DNA of 64,000 nucleotides from Erysipelotrichales bacterium (lineage in GTDB: Bacteria > Bacillota_I > Bacilli_A > Erysipelotrichales > Erysipelotrichaceae): contig CAJTJP010000018.1 of the NCBI GenBank assembly GCA_910576855.1, positions 1 through 64,000 of the forward strand. The letters are read 5' to 3'. Positions within the stretch are counted from its first letter, which is position 1. Every line of letters begins with the position of its first letter. Of the stretch, positions 44,001-53,425 are shown one piece after another. The notes beneath the pieces were generated by a model, which did not search any database, had not been told where the DNA came from, and saw only the letters and a list, made by a program, of their open reading frames with translations. The position numbers were made by a program, and so were the translations under genes.

Positions 44001-46357
44001 TTGGTATTACTGCTTCCTTTGACTGTCGCGTAGACCGTCACTCCTGTATCAGTCAAACACGCACTCTTTGAGGTTATCACTGTATTTGAGGTACTGTTCT
44101 CATAAAACTTCAGATTCTCTGCCGCTGCCATTCCGACATTGATTGTCACCGGTATTTCCTTTGTGCTCCAGTTATCACTTACTGTTACTGTGATATGATA
44201 GCTGTTCACTCCTAAATTCGCTGTTGTCTTGATGACACCGGTATTGGGATCAACGCTAAAAAAGCTCGCATTTCCTACTCCCGGTTTTAAACCATAATGA
44301 TAAGTCGTTGTGCTTCCGCCGATCGTATCGGGTGTACCGAGTGTTCCGTGTATCGTACCGATGATACCCCCTGTTCTGACATTGGAATCAGAAGCTGTAA
44401 AGGTAGGAATCGTTGTATCTGATGAATTGGCATGCGGTGTTACACTTCCGTCTACCTCTCGATAGATCACGATTTCTTTTTCAACAAAGGCAGAATTATA
44501 ATTATCATTTCCCGTTGTCAGATCATCATCAACCGTTGCCCTTATCTTTACCTTTCCGAACGCATTGCTTCCTGTATAGGTAATCGCTCCTGTATCAGGA
44601 TTAATTGAAATCAGTGATACATCACCACCCATAATACTATAGGTTATCTTAGTCCCTGTACTTGGAGTCGCAGTCGCTGTTTCATTCCAAGCCGCAGCAG
44701 CATCTGCGATTGATTTCTTAGTAGTACTCGGATCATCAAAGGCGATCGTCGGATTTGTCTTTTCTACCGTAAATGAGGTACAAACCTTTTCTGTCGGATT
44801 TCCGCTTGTATCGACAGGATCACCGTTCGCATCTACCGCAGTGATACAGAATTTATAATTTCCTGCCTTTAACCCGCCGTTCACTAAATCAGGTGCTCCG
44901 CTTTTGATTTTCACATTCAGCGGTGTATTGCTTGAAGCACCATTCGCATCTAAGCCGTCAACCTCAAAGTTTAGATACGAATTATCTCCATTAGCTTCCA
45001 GTGTATAAGTCAACGGAGTTACACCGGTTGGACTCGCAGTAACCTTACCTACTGCCTGACCGGCATTCACATTCTTACTGAATTCATAATCATTCCCTGC
45101 AGAAGCTCCGCTTTGCGGTGTCTTGGTATAAGTAAGTTTATGCGGTTCTACGATTTCCAATGGCATTAAATCTGATATCGCTGAGCTTTCTACAGGTAAG
45201 TTAGAAGAAGCATCATACTCCTCATTAATCACAGCTACTTGATATTTACCTGTCGGAATTCCCGTTAAATCAATCGTACAATCATTTGTGCCGCTTTGAG
45301 TAGTACTTCCTAATTTATAATACTGAATTTGTGTTCCTGCATCATCATATAAGATTACAGACATTTTTGTATTAGTACCGACATTAGCGTTTACTGATAA
45401 ATCAACACTTTGGTTTTTCACAACCTTTTGTGTACTGTGATTATTTCGTTTAATATCCAGTAAAGAAGCAGTTAACGATGATTGAATTCTTAATTTGTTA
45501 GGATTCAATTCATTATTTTTATTTAGATTCGCTGTGTCAATGGTATAACTGTGCCAGCTTCCGTCAGTATAAGAGCTGTTGGCCGCAAACATGATCTTTG
45601 ATCTTTCTACTGTCGCAAAAGGCCGCAATGGCTGTTGTATAATAGGTTCACCGTTATAGCTCCACCCTCTAATGTAATCACTTCCCAGCTTTTCGTCCCT
45701 TGATAAATATCCCCCTGCATCAACATCATAATAATCTATGGAAATTGCTACATCTGTAGCATATTGGAAAGGCTGAAAATAAAAATTACCATAAAAGCCA
45801 CTATTATATAATGGAATTGTAAAATACCCCTTTACATAGTAATTAGCACCGGAGCTATATGCTCTATCATTGAGTGTTAAATTTAAAGAGCCGCCGTTTT
45901 TAATTTCTGCAACAGAGGGAAGAAAAGGCAGCCTTGAAACAGCATTAGTTGCTTGTGACGTTAAACTAATCTTAGCAATTTCTCTTTCTAACGGCGCTAT
46001 GGGACAATATGTGGTTACATGAACACCACTTCTAACAAACTTTAAGCAATAATTCTCTCTGGCACTCCCGGTTAGCAGAGTTGTAGATACCGGTACACTG
46101 CTATCATAAGTTCCCATAGTTGTTATCGGTTTACTGCTCATCAACACATAACTTCCGTTATTATCATTATTTCCTATATCCCATGCAATTTCTCTATTAT
46201 TATATTTACCCAATACAACCTTTGCCCCTTTAGGTAATGTAAATACGGGGGCTGATTGTGCTTTTATGATATTTTTCATAAAATCATTTGATCCTATATA
46301 AATCATGAATAGCCATCCCATAAAGCATGTTACCATTATTAATAGCTTCTTACACAT
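41063..46357 (-). CDS. Giant surface protein B (1764 aa)
   Basis: A signal peptide (MCKKLLIMVTCFMGWLFMIY) precedes a head of its own (about 35-400) that begins FTLPKGAKVVLGKYNNREIA and resembles DUF6273-type W-and-G-rich domains. From about residue 410 the stalk is nearly identical to A: EPHKLTYTKTPQSG, cadherin-like repeats, MBG-like domain, Ig-like domain, DxDGDGxPDxN repeats and TSMGGANTGD tail with KYKKD. In the ENSTSNTVITSKS block it matches A, and in the AKLKGEQNPALTYQ block it matches C, which indicates recombination. AAGGAAGGG lies upstream. Its function is inferred to be adhesion. Confidence 0.9.
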   Translation of the reverse strand: MCKKLLIMVTCFMGWLFMIYIGSNDFMKNIIKAQSAPVFTLPKGAKVVLGKYNNREIAWDIGNNDNNGSYVLMSSKPITTMGTYDSSVPVSTTLLTGSARENYCLKFVRSGVHVTTYCPIAPLEREIAKISLTSQATNAVSRLPFLPSVAEIKNGGSLNLTLNDRAYSSGANYYVKGYFTIPLYNSGFYGNFYFQPFQYATDVAISIDYYDVDAGGYLSRDEKLGSDYIRGWSYNGEPIIQQPLRPFATVERSKIMFAANSSYTDGSWHSYTIDTANLNKNNELNPNKLRIQSSLTASLLDIKRNNHSTQKVVKNQSVDLSVNANVGTNTKMSVILYDDAGTQIQYYKLGSTTQSGTNDCTIDLTGIPTGKYQVAVINEEYDASSNLPVESSAISDLMPLEIVEPHKLTYTKTPQSGASAGNDYEFSKNVNAGQAVGKVTASPTGVTPLTYTLEANGDNSYLNFEVDGLDANGASSNTPLNVKIKSGAPDLVNGGLKAGNYKFCITAVDANGDPVDTSGNPTEKVCTSFTVEKTNPTIAFDDPSTTKKSIADAAAAWNETATATPSTGTKITYSIMGGDVSLISINPDTGAITYTGSNAFGKVKIRATVDDDLTTGNDNYNSAFVEKEIVIYREVDGSVTPHANSSDTTIPTFTASDSNVRTGGIIGTIHGTLGTPDTIGGSTTTYHYGLKPGVGNASFFSVDPNTGVIKTTANLGVNSYHITVTVSDNWSTKEIPVTINVGMAAAENLKFYENSTSNTVITSKSACLTDTGVTVYATVKGSSNTNPVKYSIQDGSTNVIEVNPTSGAVTIHGVGTVTIVAEKNGAAGQANASAELTFTVTAGTQNFIYTDSAGNELPKTSNKYNAISEVYAPNKTIQLYTAGSPTGSTVTYRLKAGSPTDVISVDSTTGEVTVLNASISPSQIDKVIVEATSHDPTGNYSDKTIEIAINITKANQTISFAGITYATSGNGTVTPVINEQDISSSEGGVTVNDTDYFITIDSGISTSIAWTNDGVNIDYSYSGDNGLDIPLHVEKPGNRNYNKAEADGMMHIMGPNENTLAINRPGKIIYGDHFTIRSLQDDSSSINVNYTFEVDNTTYISNATVTGNKAEFDALKYSGSTNIQIKVTRTADGEVPLSKTISVQVLPKPIEIIIDDKAKLKGEQNPALTYQDFKSQLVTWNGVQDVIQENDIKLSTTAKTNSNAGSYPIKGDSNLLNTAYPNYTFTFKEGTLTIKEETVEDDWYHLELDDGNNTLYTGGWTNKDVNIISDHNEYINMSLDQSTWKPNQVTVTKEGETNQSFWMKKNSGAITKEKQEIIRIDKTAPKVKGIKAKDTNNTLQDIINVLTGGIFFKPGTAFEITTSDKKDDLKVSGTKEIAYKVYKIVDGAEEPIKDGTLSVTNEKAKITISETVGKYKVCVIPTDNAGNTNIESCHEVTLKKIDVDVDGDGKPDFNDPDGDGCPDLNIKWKDTETNQWIVINGDRNNDGIPDINIDSDGDGKPDLNIDTDNDGKPDLNLVILKKSDWKPIKCVKQDIDNGILEEYCTGTSVKPTINVDTDGDGIPNINIDNKGDFKSHINISKDGNTPSVNIVEIHEWKPKKDYKSGKFTYDSIGKDEIKPEINIDTDGDGLPDINVDLDGDGEPDINIDIDGDGIPDIDIDSTGDGIPDVNVDTDGDGKPNDNIIEIPEWKPSKNVEGDFPYDTMDFSNPNDPDDNDTSVKGQYNPETSMGGANTGDITNLMAYMGISFLSISLLFFLTYKYKKD

Positions 46358-46562
46358 AACTTTTCCCTTCCTTCTGTTGTCTATAAAGGTAGACTTTAAG
46401 AAATAGGGTAAAAAACGGTAAAAGTGTATGGTTCATAAAGAAAAAACATATATTTTCTAACAAGAAATATATGTCTATAATTGTCTGATTTAAGAAACAA
46501 AAATATCATAAATTGTGTGTTTCTTTTGTTTTTTGACATAAAACAGTAAAACTCATATTATA
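46358..46562 (-). promoter_or_regulatory. Conserved leader of surface protein B
   Basis: TATAAT at 46557-46562; first 26-nt element at 46472-46497; hairpin ACATATATTT (46446-46455) with AAATATATGT (46465-46474) followed by TTTTTTC; second element at 46378-46403. The two elements start 94 bases apart, as in A. Confidence 0.8.
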
Positions 46563-46732
46563 GAGTATACTTATCCCACATTTGTTCGTACCAAATCAAT
46601 TTTTATTTCAAGCTACAGGAATACAACTGACCATACCCTTCAACCACATGAAAATTGAATATCAAGAAATCTAAACAGAAAGAAAAGGTAAACGACTGCT
46701 CCCGTCAAAAAAACTCTCCTTAACCGTGATGA

Positions 46733-48202
46733 TTATTTATCCCCCGGAACATGCAGTTTTACATAGGATCCGACCATCACTTTTTCAAGAGTTCCGATTT
46801 CCAGCATTTTTTCAACCGTGGACGATAATTTCGCGGTAATACCCTTATAACCCATTGCCTTTGCCAACTCATTCAACGACATTTTCTTGCCGCTGAGTGA
46901 TGAAATTATTCTTTCCCGATATGCTGTATCCTTTGAAGTATGCTTGCAATCAGGCAGGAAATACGGATGAACCGGCAATGTTACCGTAAGATAAGTTCGA
47001 TTATCATCCATATCAAATTTCGGATACAAAGAGCCGTTCTCTCTCAGTGCATTAAGAATCGTAGGATAACCTGTATTACGCCCTTCTATCAGATGAAGCT
47101 CCTTCAGAAAATCTCCGATTCGTCTGTTCCTGTATATAGGTGAAGTAATATCATATTCTGCAATTTTCTTATCTGAAATACTTATATCAAATCCGGGAAA
47201 ACTCGTTATTGTTATATTTTGCGGTGTAATTCTTACGGTGATAGGTTCATTCACTTGATACGAGCGATGATAAACCGCATTACAAAGCAATTCCTCAACT
47301 GCAGCATAAGGATAATTGTAAATCTTAATTGATTCTGCTTTGTGGGCATCTTTGATAATTACTTCTTTCAAGATATAATTTTTAATATATGCCAAAGCAT
47401 CCTTTAACTGCCTTTGTATCGGACCGGTAAACACCTTTTCCACCATATTGGTACCGATTGGATCAGGAATATCAACTACCTCTATTCTTGCGTATCTGAA
47501 ATAGCGTTCCGGCTGTTCACAAAACATTAAAACGCCTACATTTAACGGCTTTCTATTTTCAACAGGTCCGGAAATCAGCTGCATATCTTGGGCGATTTTT
47601 AATGCATCCTCTTTCAGCGAAAGTTCATACAGGCTGCTTCCGATTTCCTTCAAATGCTGTCGCATTAATCCAATGTCTAAATCTGAAACATCGGCCGCAA
47701 GGTTCACACGATCATCAAACGGGATATCTGACGAAACATAAAACAACTGTTTTTCTTCCTCGCAAGATGCAATAATGGTACTGCTGAATTTTCTGATGTA
47801 GTACAGTTTATTAGCTTTATCCGTAAATATATCCTTAGATGCCTTATACGGTCGTCCGTATCCGCCGGTTATCCAAATAACAATAATGTATTTATCTTGA
47901 AATAAAATCGGTTCAACGACAGGATTATATAACGGTTCAATAAAACGACAGTATCCTATAAGCTCTTTGAGAATTTCATCAATCTTGTCCTGCTCAATCC
48001 CTTTGATCGGAAAAACAGGTCTTCCGTTTTTTTCCTCAACACCGATCACAATGTAACCGCCGCCGACATTATCGATATCATTAGCGAATGCACAAATACT
48101 GTGGATGATCGGATTGGGGTTCCACCCGCTTTTAAATTCAATACGTGTTGATTCAACAACTCTTTGATTGATTAAATCGTCTATATTCACAGGAATTGCC
48201 AT
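46733..48202 (-). CDS. AlbA_2 (Schlafen-like) putative regulator
   Basis: The 489-residue protein starts with an AlbA_2 domain (ESTRIEFKSGW, NVGGGYIVIGVEE). A middle region follows, with RKPLNVGVLMF around residue 220, then an ATP-binding-like C-terminal part (AAVEELLCNAVYHRSY) and a winged helix (MSLNELAKAMGYKGITAKL). Proteins with this layout are annotated as RecG-related or DNA-binding regulators. Two tandem palindromes lie upstream. It is inserted between paralogues B and C, in the same direction, and lacks the conserved leader. Function is not known. Confidence 0.85.
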   Translation of the reverse strand: MAIPVNIDDLINQRVVESTRIEFKSGWNPNPIIHSICAFANDIDNVGGGYIVIGVEEKNGRPVFPIKGIEQDKIDEILKELIGYCRFIEPLYNPVVEPILFQDKYIIVIWITGGYGRPYKASKDIFTDKANKLYYIRKFSSTIIASCEEEKQLFYVSSDIPFDDRVNLAADVSDLDIGLMRQHLKEIGSSLYELSLKEDALKIAQDMQLISGPVENRKPLNVGVLMFCEQPERYFRYARIEVVDIPDPIGTNMVEKVFTGPIQRQLKDALAYIKNYILKEVIIKDAHKAESIKIYNYPYAAVEELLCNAVYHRSYQVNEPITVRITPQNITITSFPGFDISISDKKIAEYDITSPIYRNRRIGDFLKELHLIEGRNTGYPTILNALRENGSLYPKFDMDDNRTYLTVTLPVHPYFLPDCKHTSKDTAYRERIISSLSGKKMSLNELAKAMGYKGITAKLSSTVEKMLEIGTLEKVMVGSYVKLHVPGDK

Positions 48203-48265
48203 TTTATCTGCCTCCTTTGATATTCTATGAAGCTATTTTATCACACCGCTTCACATTCATCAATG

Positions 48266-48312
48266 CTTTCGATATTATTTTATCGAAAGTTTCGATATTA
48301 ATTTGTCGAAAG
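48266..48312 (-). promoter_or_regulatory. Tandem TTTCGATA palindromes upstream of the AlbA_2 gene
   Basis: CTTTCGATA-N6-TATCGAAAG (48266-48289) is a perfect inverted repeat. TTTCGATA-N6-TGTCGAAAG (48290-48312) follows at once with one mismatch. The pair lies 64-110 bases before the gene start, a typical place for a paired operator. The binding protein is unknown; the AlbA_2 protein itself is one candidate. Confidence 0.6.
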
Positions 48313-48341
48313 CATCTTATAATAAGTTTTTGCTAATATTT

Positions 48342-48391
48342 AAAAACACCTCGTAAGCAGATTCGGCCATTTACCTTATCTGCCTAGAGGT
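48342..48391 (-). terminator. Hairpin between surface gene C and the AlbA_2 gene
   Basis: ACCTC pairs with GAGGT and GCAGAT with ATCTGC in a nested stem; on the minus strand TGTTTTTAAAT follows. It lies about 40 bases after surface gene C. Confidence 0.65.
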
Positions 48392-48431
48392 ATCTGTCAT
48401 GCGTTTTATTCGCTTTTTCTGTATCCCTTAA

Positions 48432-51400
48432 TCACTTTCGTTTACAAATGACAAGAAATAACAGACTTGCGGATAAGAAACTGATTCCCATATAAGCCAT
48501 GAGATGGGTAGTGTCTCCTGTGTTAGCTCCGCCCATGCTTGTGGCAGGATTGTATTGACCCTTTACTGATGTGTCGTTATCATCAGATTCATTAGGCCCA
48601 CTGAAATCCATAGTATCATATGGGAAATCACCGTCTACATTCTTGCCCGGTTTCCATTCCGTGATTTCAATGATGTTTTCATCAGGCTTACCATCGCCAT
48701 CCGTATCAACATTTACATCGGGAATTCCGTCTCCGTCACTGTCAATGTCGATGTCGGGTATACCATCACCATCGATGTCGATATTGATATCAGGTTCACC
48801 GTCACCGTCTATATCCACATTGATATCAGGCAATCCGTCTCCGTCTGAATCAATATTGATCTCCGGCTTGATGTCATTCTTTCCGATACTGTCATAAGTA
48901 AACTTGCCTGATTTGTAATCCTTCTTCGGTTTCCATTCATGGATTTCTACAATATTGACACTTGGTGTTTCTCCATCCTTTGAGATATTGATATGCGGTT
49001 TAAAGTCTCCTTTATTATCGATGTTGATATTAGGGATTCCGTCGTTATCTGTATCTACATTGATGACTGCTTTCACGCTTGTACCTGTACAATATTCCTC
49101 AAGGATTCCGTTGTCAGGATCTGTCTTTACACACTTCGTCGGCTTCCAATCGCTTTTCTTTAGAATTACTAGGTTAAGGTCAGGCTTACCATCTTTGTCT
49201 GTATCGATGTTCAAATCAGGCTTGCCATCGCCGTCACTGTCGATATTGATGTCAGGAATACCGTCATTATTTCTGTCCCCGTTGATGACGATCCATTTAC
49301 TTTCATCATTTGGGTCTTTCCATTTAATGTTAAGATCAGGACAGCCATCACCATCAGGATCGTTGAAATCCGGTTTGCCGTCTTTGTCTACATCAACATC
49401 GATTTTCTTTAGCGTAACTTCATGACAACTTTCGGTATTTGTGTTTCCTGCATGATCGGTCGCTATCACACACACCTTATAGCTTCCTACCGTATTACTG
49501 ATTGTGATCTTTGCCTTTTCGTTTGTGACAGCCAGTGTTCCGTTCTTGATTTCCTGTTCACTTCCGTTGTTCAACTCATATACCTTATAGCTGATTTCCT
49601 TTGTCCCACTCACTTTTAAATTATCTTTAGAATCATCGGTCGTTATCTCAAACGCTGTTCCCGGCTTAAAGAAGATTCCGCCTGTCAGCTTGTTGATAAT
49701 GTTTTGTAGGGTATTGTTGGTATCTTTCGCTTTGATGCCTTTTACTTTTGGTGCTGTCTTGTCTATCTTGATGATTTCCTGCTTCTCTTTCGTAATGGCT
49801 CCGCTGTTCTTTTTCATCCAAAAGCTTTGGTTCGTTTCTCCTTCTTTTGTCACCGTGACTTGGTTTGGCTTCCATGTGCTTTGGTCTAACGACATATTGA
49901 TATACTCATTATGATCGCTGATGATGTTCACATCCTTATTTGTCCATCCGCCTGTGTATAAGGTGTTGTTTCCATCATCTAATTCTAAATGATACCAGTC
50001 ATCCTCAACATTCTCCTCTGTTATTGTTAAGGTTCCCTCTTTGAAGGTAAAGGTGTAGTTTGGATAAGCTGTATTTAATAGGTTACTGTCTCCCTTGATG
50101 GGATAGCTTCCTGCATTACTGTTTGTTTTCGCCGTAGTACTCAGCTTGATATCATTTTCCTGTATCACATCCTGTACACCGTTCCATGTGACAAGCTGTG
50201 ATTTGAAGTCTTGATACGTCAAGGCTGGATTCTGTTCTCCCTTCAGCTTTGCCTTATCATCAATGATGATTTCGATCGGTTTCGGTAATACCTGTACACT
50301 TATCGTTTTACTTAGCGGTACTTCTCCGTCTGCCGTTCTTGTCACCTTGATTTGGACATTTGTACTTCCGCTGTACTTCAATGCATCAAATTCCGCCTTG
50401 TTTCCTGTTACTGTCGCATTGGAGATATAGGTCGTATTGTCCACCGTAAAGGTATACTGTACATTCGTACTGCTTGAATCATCCTGTAGGCTTCGGATTG
50501 TGAAATGATCGCCGTAAATGATTTTTCCCGGTCGATTAATCGCCAATGTATTCTCATTCGGTCCCATGATGTGCATCATACCGTCTGTTTCTGCCTTATT
50601 GTAGTTTCGATTCCCCGGCTTCTCTACATGCAGCGGTATATCTAACCCATTATCTCCGCTGTAGCTGTAGTCTATATTCACTCCGTCATTCGTCCATGCG
50701 ATCGATGTGCTGATTCCGCTGTCTATCGTTATGAAGTAATCTGTATCGTTTACCGTGACTCCGCCGGCATTACTTGAGATATCCTGTTCATTGATGACAG
50801 GCGTTACCGTTCCGTTTCCGCTTGTCGCATAGGTGATTCCCGCAAACGATATCGTTTGATTGGCTTTTGTGATATTGATCGCTATCTCTATCGTTTTATC
50901 ACTGTAGTTTCCTGTAGGATCATGACTTGTTGCCTCTACGATTACCTTATCTATCTGACTCGGTGAGATACTCGCATTTAATACCGTTACTTCTCCTGTT
51001 GTACTGTCTACCGATATCACATCAGTCGGACTTCCTGCCTTTAAACGGTATGTTACTGTACTGCCTGTCGGATTCCCTGCCGTATATAATTGAATCGTTT
51101 TATTTGGTGCGTATACTTCACTAATCGCATTATACTTGTTGCTTGTTTTAGGAAGCTCATTTCCTGCGCTGTCTGTATAGATGAAATTCTGTGTTCCCGC
51201 TGTAACCGTAAAGGTCAATTCAGCACTTGCGTTTGCCTGTCCTGCAGCTCCGTTTTTCTCTGCGACAATGATGACCGTTCCTACCCCGTTGATCGTTATC
51301 GCTCCGCTACTTGAATTCACTGTGATTACATTTGTTGAGCCATCCTTGATTCGATAAGTGACAGGATTATTATTGGTGCTTCCTTTTACAGTCGCATATA

Positions 51401-53111
51401 CGACAACTCCGTTATCTGTTGCCTTCACACTCTTTGTCGTTATGATCGTATTTGAAGTACTGTTCTCATAAAACTTCAGATTCTCTGCCGCAGCTACTCC
51501 TACATTGATTGTCACAGGGATTTCCTTGGTGCTCCAGTTATCACTTACCGTTACTGTGATATGATAGCTGTTTACTCCTAAATTCGCTGTTGTCTTGATG
51601 ACACCTGTATTTGGATCAACACTAAAGAAGCTCGCATTTCCTACTCCCGATTTTAATCCATAATGATAAGTCGTTGTGCTTCCGCCTATTGTATCAGGAG
51701 TACCGAGTGTTCCGTGAATCGTACCGATGATACCCCCTGTTCTGACATTGGAATCAGAAGCAGTAAAGGTAGGAATCGTTGTATCTGACGAATTGGCATG
51801 CGGTGTTACACTTCCGTCTACCTCTCGATAGATCACGATTTCTTTTTCAACAAAGGCTGAATTATAATTATCATTTCCCGTTGTCGGATCATCATCAACC
51901 GTTGCCCTTATCTTTACTTTGCCATATGCACCACCGCCCTTATAAGTAATCGCCCCTGTATCCTTATCTATATCAATTAAGCTAATATCACCTCCCGTTA
52001 TTGAATATTTGACAGCTACATCGGAATTATTCGGTATCGCAGTTGCGGTTTCATTCCAAGCTGTCGCTGCAGCTGCGATTGATTTCTTAGTCGTATTCGG
52101 ATCATCAAAAGCTATTGTCGGCACTACCTTTTTGATTTGAACACGAAGCACGCCGCTTTCTTTTGTTCGTAAGCTGTCCTTAGTAAAATCCGTTGGATCT
52201 AAATATAATTGTTCATTAGTACTCTCATCCACAAGCTTAACCTTGAAATAATAATTTCCGACAGGCAGCTGACTTAAAAAACCGAGATCCGCAGTATTTG
52301 TGCTTTGATTATAATTAAGCGAAAAATATGCAGAAGGATTTTGCGCATTTCCGTTTCCGCTGCTATCTGTATCATAAAGATAAAAACGAAACGGCCCTTC
52401 TCCTTGATTAATTGTAATAGATGCCATAGAGAATCCTGCATGATTATCCGCGTCAGAAAAAGGCATTGTGATATTAACATTCGGCATCGTTGCATCAAGG
52501 ACATTTGATTGCGGTAATTGTATCAGATAGGTAGGAACCACAAGACCTCCGGCCCAATTATCCGGATCATACCATAAGCCCGGGATATTGTTATACGGCC
52601 GCCAATTCGCCATCACCTGATTCGTATGGAAGAACGCATATTTATTCGTTGTGATTATTTCATCGATCCAAGTATAGCCTTCAAAATATGATGTATTTGT
52701 GCCGTTATCTGTTAATTGGATATAATCTGCCATACTCACCGGGCGCAATACAGACAGCTTACTTGTATTAGAGACTTTTGTCAGCTTCCCGATTCTATCA
52801 CTGCTTCCTGTTGAAAAACTGTTATTCAGCTTCAGTAGGCACTGATCTAAATCTCCCGTGCCATCCTTGACCCAATACGAAACTCTCGGGCAAGGCGCAA
52901 CAATTTCTTTCCCGGTTTGGATAAAGCCGGTTCCGTCTCCGTTATTTTTTATAACGCTCCAAGTATATCCCCCCATTTGAAACGTAGTTCCTACATCATA
53001 ATAGATTGTTGAGGGAGCCGCTTTTACAGATTTATCATAATGCTTTTCAAACAGAATGCCCAAAGCTATTATCATAAATAATGTTAAGCATAAGCAAAGT
53101 TTTTTCCACAT
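48432..53111 (-). CDS. Giant surface protein C (1559 aa)
   Basis: Signal peptide (MWKKLCLCLTLFMIIALGIL), then a head of about 35-320 that starts YYDVGTTFQMGGYTWSVIKN and contains W/G-rich modules. C lacks the first two stalk repeats of A and B (the GLKAGTYKFCITAVDA block) and joins the common stalk at about residue 335. It then follows A and B, except that its ENSTSNTIITTKSVKATD block matches paralogue E. The DxDGDGxPDxN repeats and TSMGGANTGD tail are present; the last residues are CKRK. AAAGGA lies upstream of the ATG. Confidence 0.9.
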   Translation of the reverse strand: MWKKLCLCLTLFMIIALGILFEKHYDKSVKAAPSTIYYDVGTTFQMGGYTWSVIKNNGDGTGFIQTGKEIVAPCPRVSYWVKDGTGDLDQCLLKLNNSFSTGSSDRIGKLTKVSNTSKLSVLRPVSMADYIQLTDNGTNTSYFEGYTWIDEIITTNKYAFFHTNQVMANWRPYNNIPGLWYDPDNWAGGLVVPTYLIQLPQSNVLDATMPNVNITMPFSDADNHAGFSMASITINQGEGPFRFYLYDTDSSGNGNAQNPSAYFSLNYNQSTNTADLGFLSQLPVGNYYFKVKLVDESTNEQLYLDPTDFTKDSLRTKESGVLRVQIKKVVPTIAFDDPNTTKKSIAAAATAWNETATAIPNNSDVAVKYSITGGDISLIDIDKDTGAITYKGGGAYGKVKIRATVDDDPTTGNDNYNSAFVEKEIVIYREVDGSVTPHANSSDTTIPTFTASDSNVRTGGIIGTIHGTLGTPDTIGGSTTTYHYGLKSGVGNASFFSVDPNTGVIKTTANLGVNSYHITVTVSDNWSTKEIPVTINVGVAAAENLKFYENSTSNTIITTKSVKATDNGVVVYATVKGSTNNNPVTYRIKDGSTNVITVNSSSGAITINGVGTVIIVAEKNGAAGQANASAELTFTVTAGTQNFIYTDSAGNELPKTSNKYNAISEVYAPNKTIQLYTAGNPTGSTVTYRLKAGSPTDVISVDSTTGEVTVLNASISPSQIDKVIVEATSHDPTGNYSDKTIEIAINITKANQTISFAGITYATSGNGTVTPVINEQDISSNAGGVTVNDTDYFITIDSGISTSIAWTNDGVNIDYSYSGDNGLDIPLHVEKPGNRNYNKAETDGMMHIMGPNENTLAINRPGKIIYGDHFTIRSLQDDSSSTNVQYTFTVDNTTYISNATVTGNKAEFDALKYSGSTNVQIKVTRTADGEVPLSKTISVQVLPKPIEIIIDDKAKLKGEQNPALTYQDFKSQLVTWNGVQDVIQENDIKLSTTAKTNSNAGSYPIKGDSNLLNTAYPNYTFTFKEGTLTITEENVEDDWYHLELDDGNNTLYTGGWTNKDVNIISDHNEYINMSLDQSTWKPNQVTVTKEGETNQSFWMKKNSGAITKEKQEIIKIDKTAPKVKGIKAKDTNNTLQNIINKLTGGIFFKPGTAFEITTDDSKDNLKVSGTKEISYKVYELNNGSEQEIKNGTLAVTNEKAKITISNTVGSYKVCVIATDHAGNTNTESCHEVTLKKIDVDVDKDGKPDFNDPDGDGCPDLNIKWKDPNDESKWIVINGDRNNDGIPDINIDSDGDGKPDLNIDTDKDGKPDLNLVILKKSDWKPTKCVKTDPDNGILEEYCTGTSVKAVINVDTDNDGIPNINIDNKGDFKPHINISKDGETPSVNIVEIHEWKPKKDYKSGKFTYDSIGKNDIKPEINIDSDGDGLPDINVDIDGDGEPDINIDIDGDGIPDIDIDSDGDGIPDVNVDTDGDGKPDENIIEITEWKPGKNVDGDFPYDTMDFSGPNESDDNDTSVKGQYNPATSMGGANTGDTTHLMAYMGISFLSASLLFLVICKRK

Positions 53112-53316
53112 AGTCGTCGTTCCTTTCTCTTTTGTCTATAAAGGTAGACTTTAAGAAATAGGGTAAAAAACGGTAAAAGTGTATGCTTTATAAAGAAAAA
53201 ACATATATTTCTGCATTAGAAATATATGTCTATTATTGTCTAAATTAAGAAACAAAATCATAATATTTTGTGCGTTTATTTTATTTTCTATTTAAAACAG
53301 TAAAATTCATATTATA
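53112..53316 (-). promoter_or_regulatory. Conserved leader of surface protein C
   Basis: TATAAT at 53311-53316; first 26-nt element at 53227-53252; hairpin ACATATATTTC (53201-53211) with GAAATATATGT (53219-53229) followed by TTTTTCTTT; second element at 53134-53159. Confidence 0.8.
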
Positions 53317-53392
53317 GAGTGTGATTGTTTTGCTTTTGTTCGCACCGGATTTAAAATTTATGCAGATTTATTATATCACGGCTTTACTATCA

Positions 53393-53424
53393 GAAAAAGA
53401 GTAAAGCTTTTTTATACTTTACTC
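53393..53424 (-). terminator. Terminator of surface protein D
   Basis: GAGTAAAG (53399-53406) pairs with CTTTACTC (53417-53424), the same design as after gene B, followed by TTTTTCT on the minus strand. Confidence 0.85.
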
Positions 53425-53425
53425 C

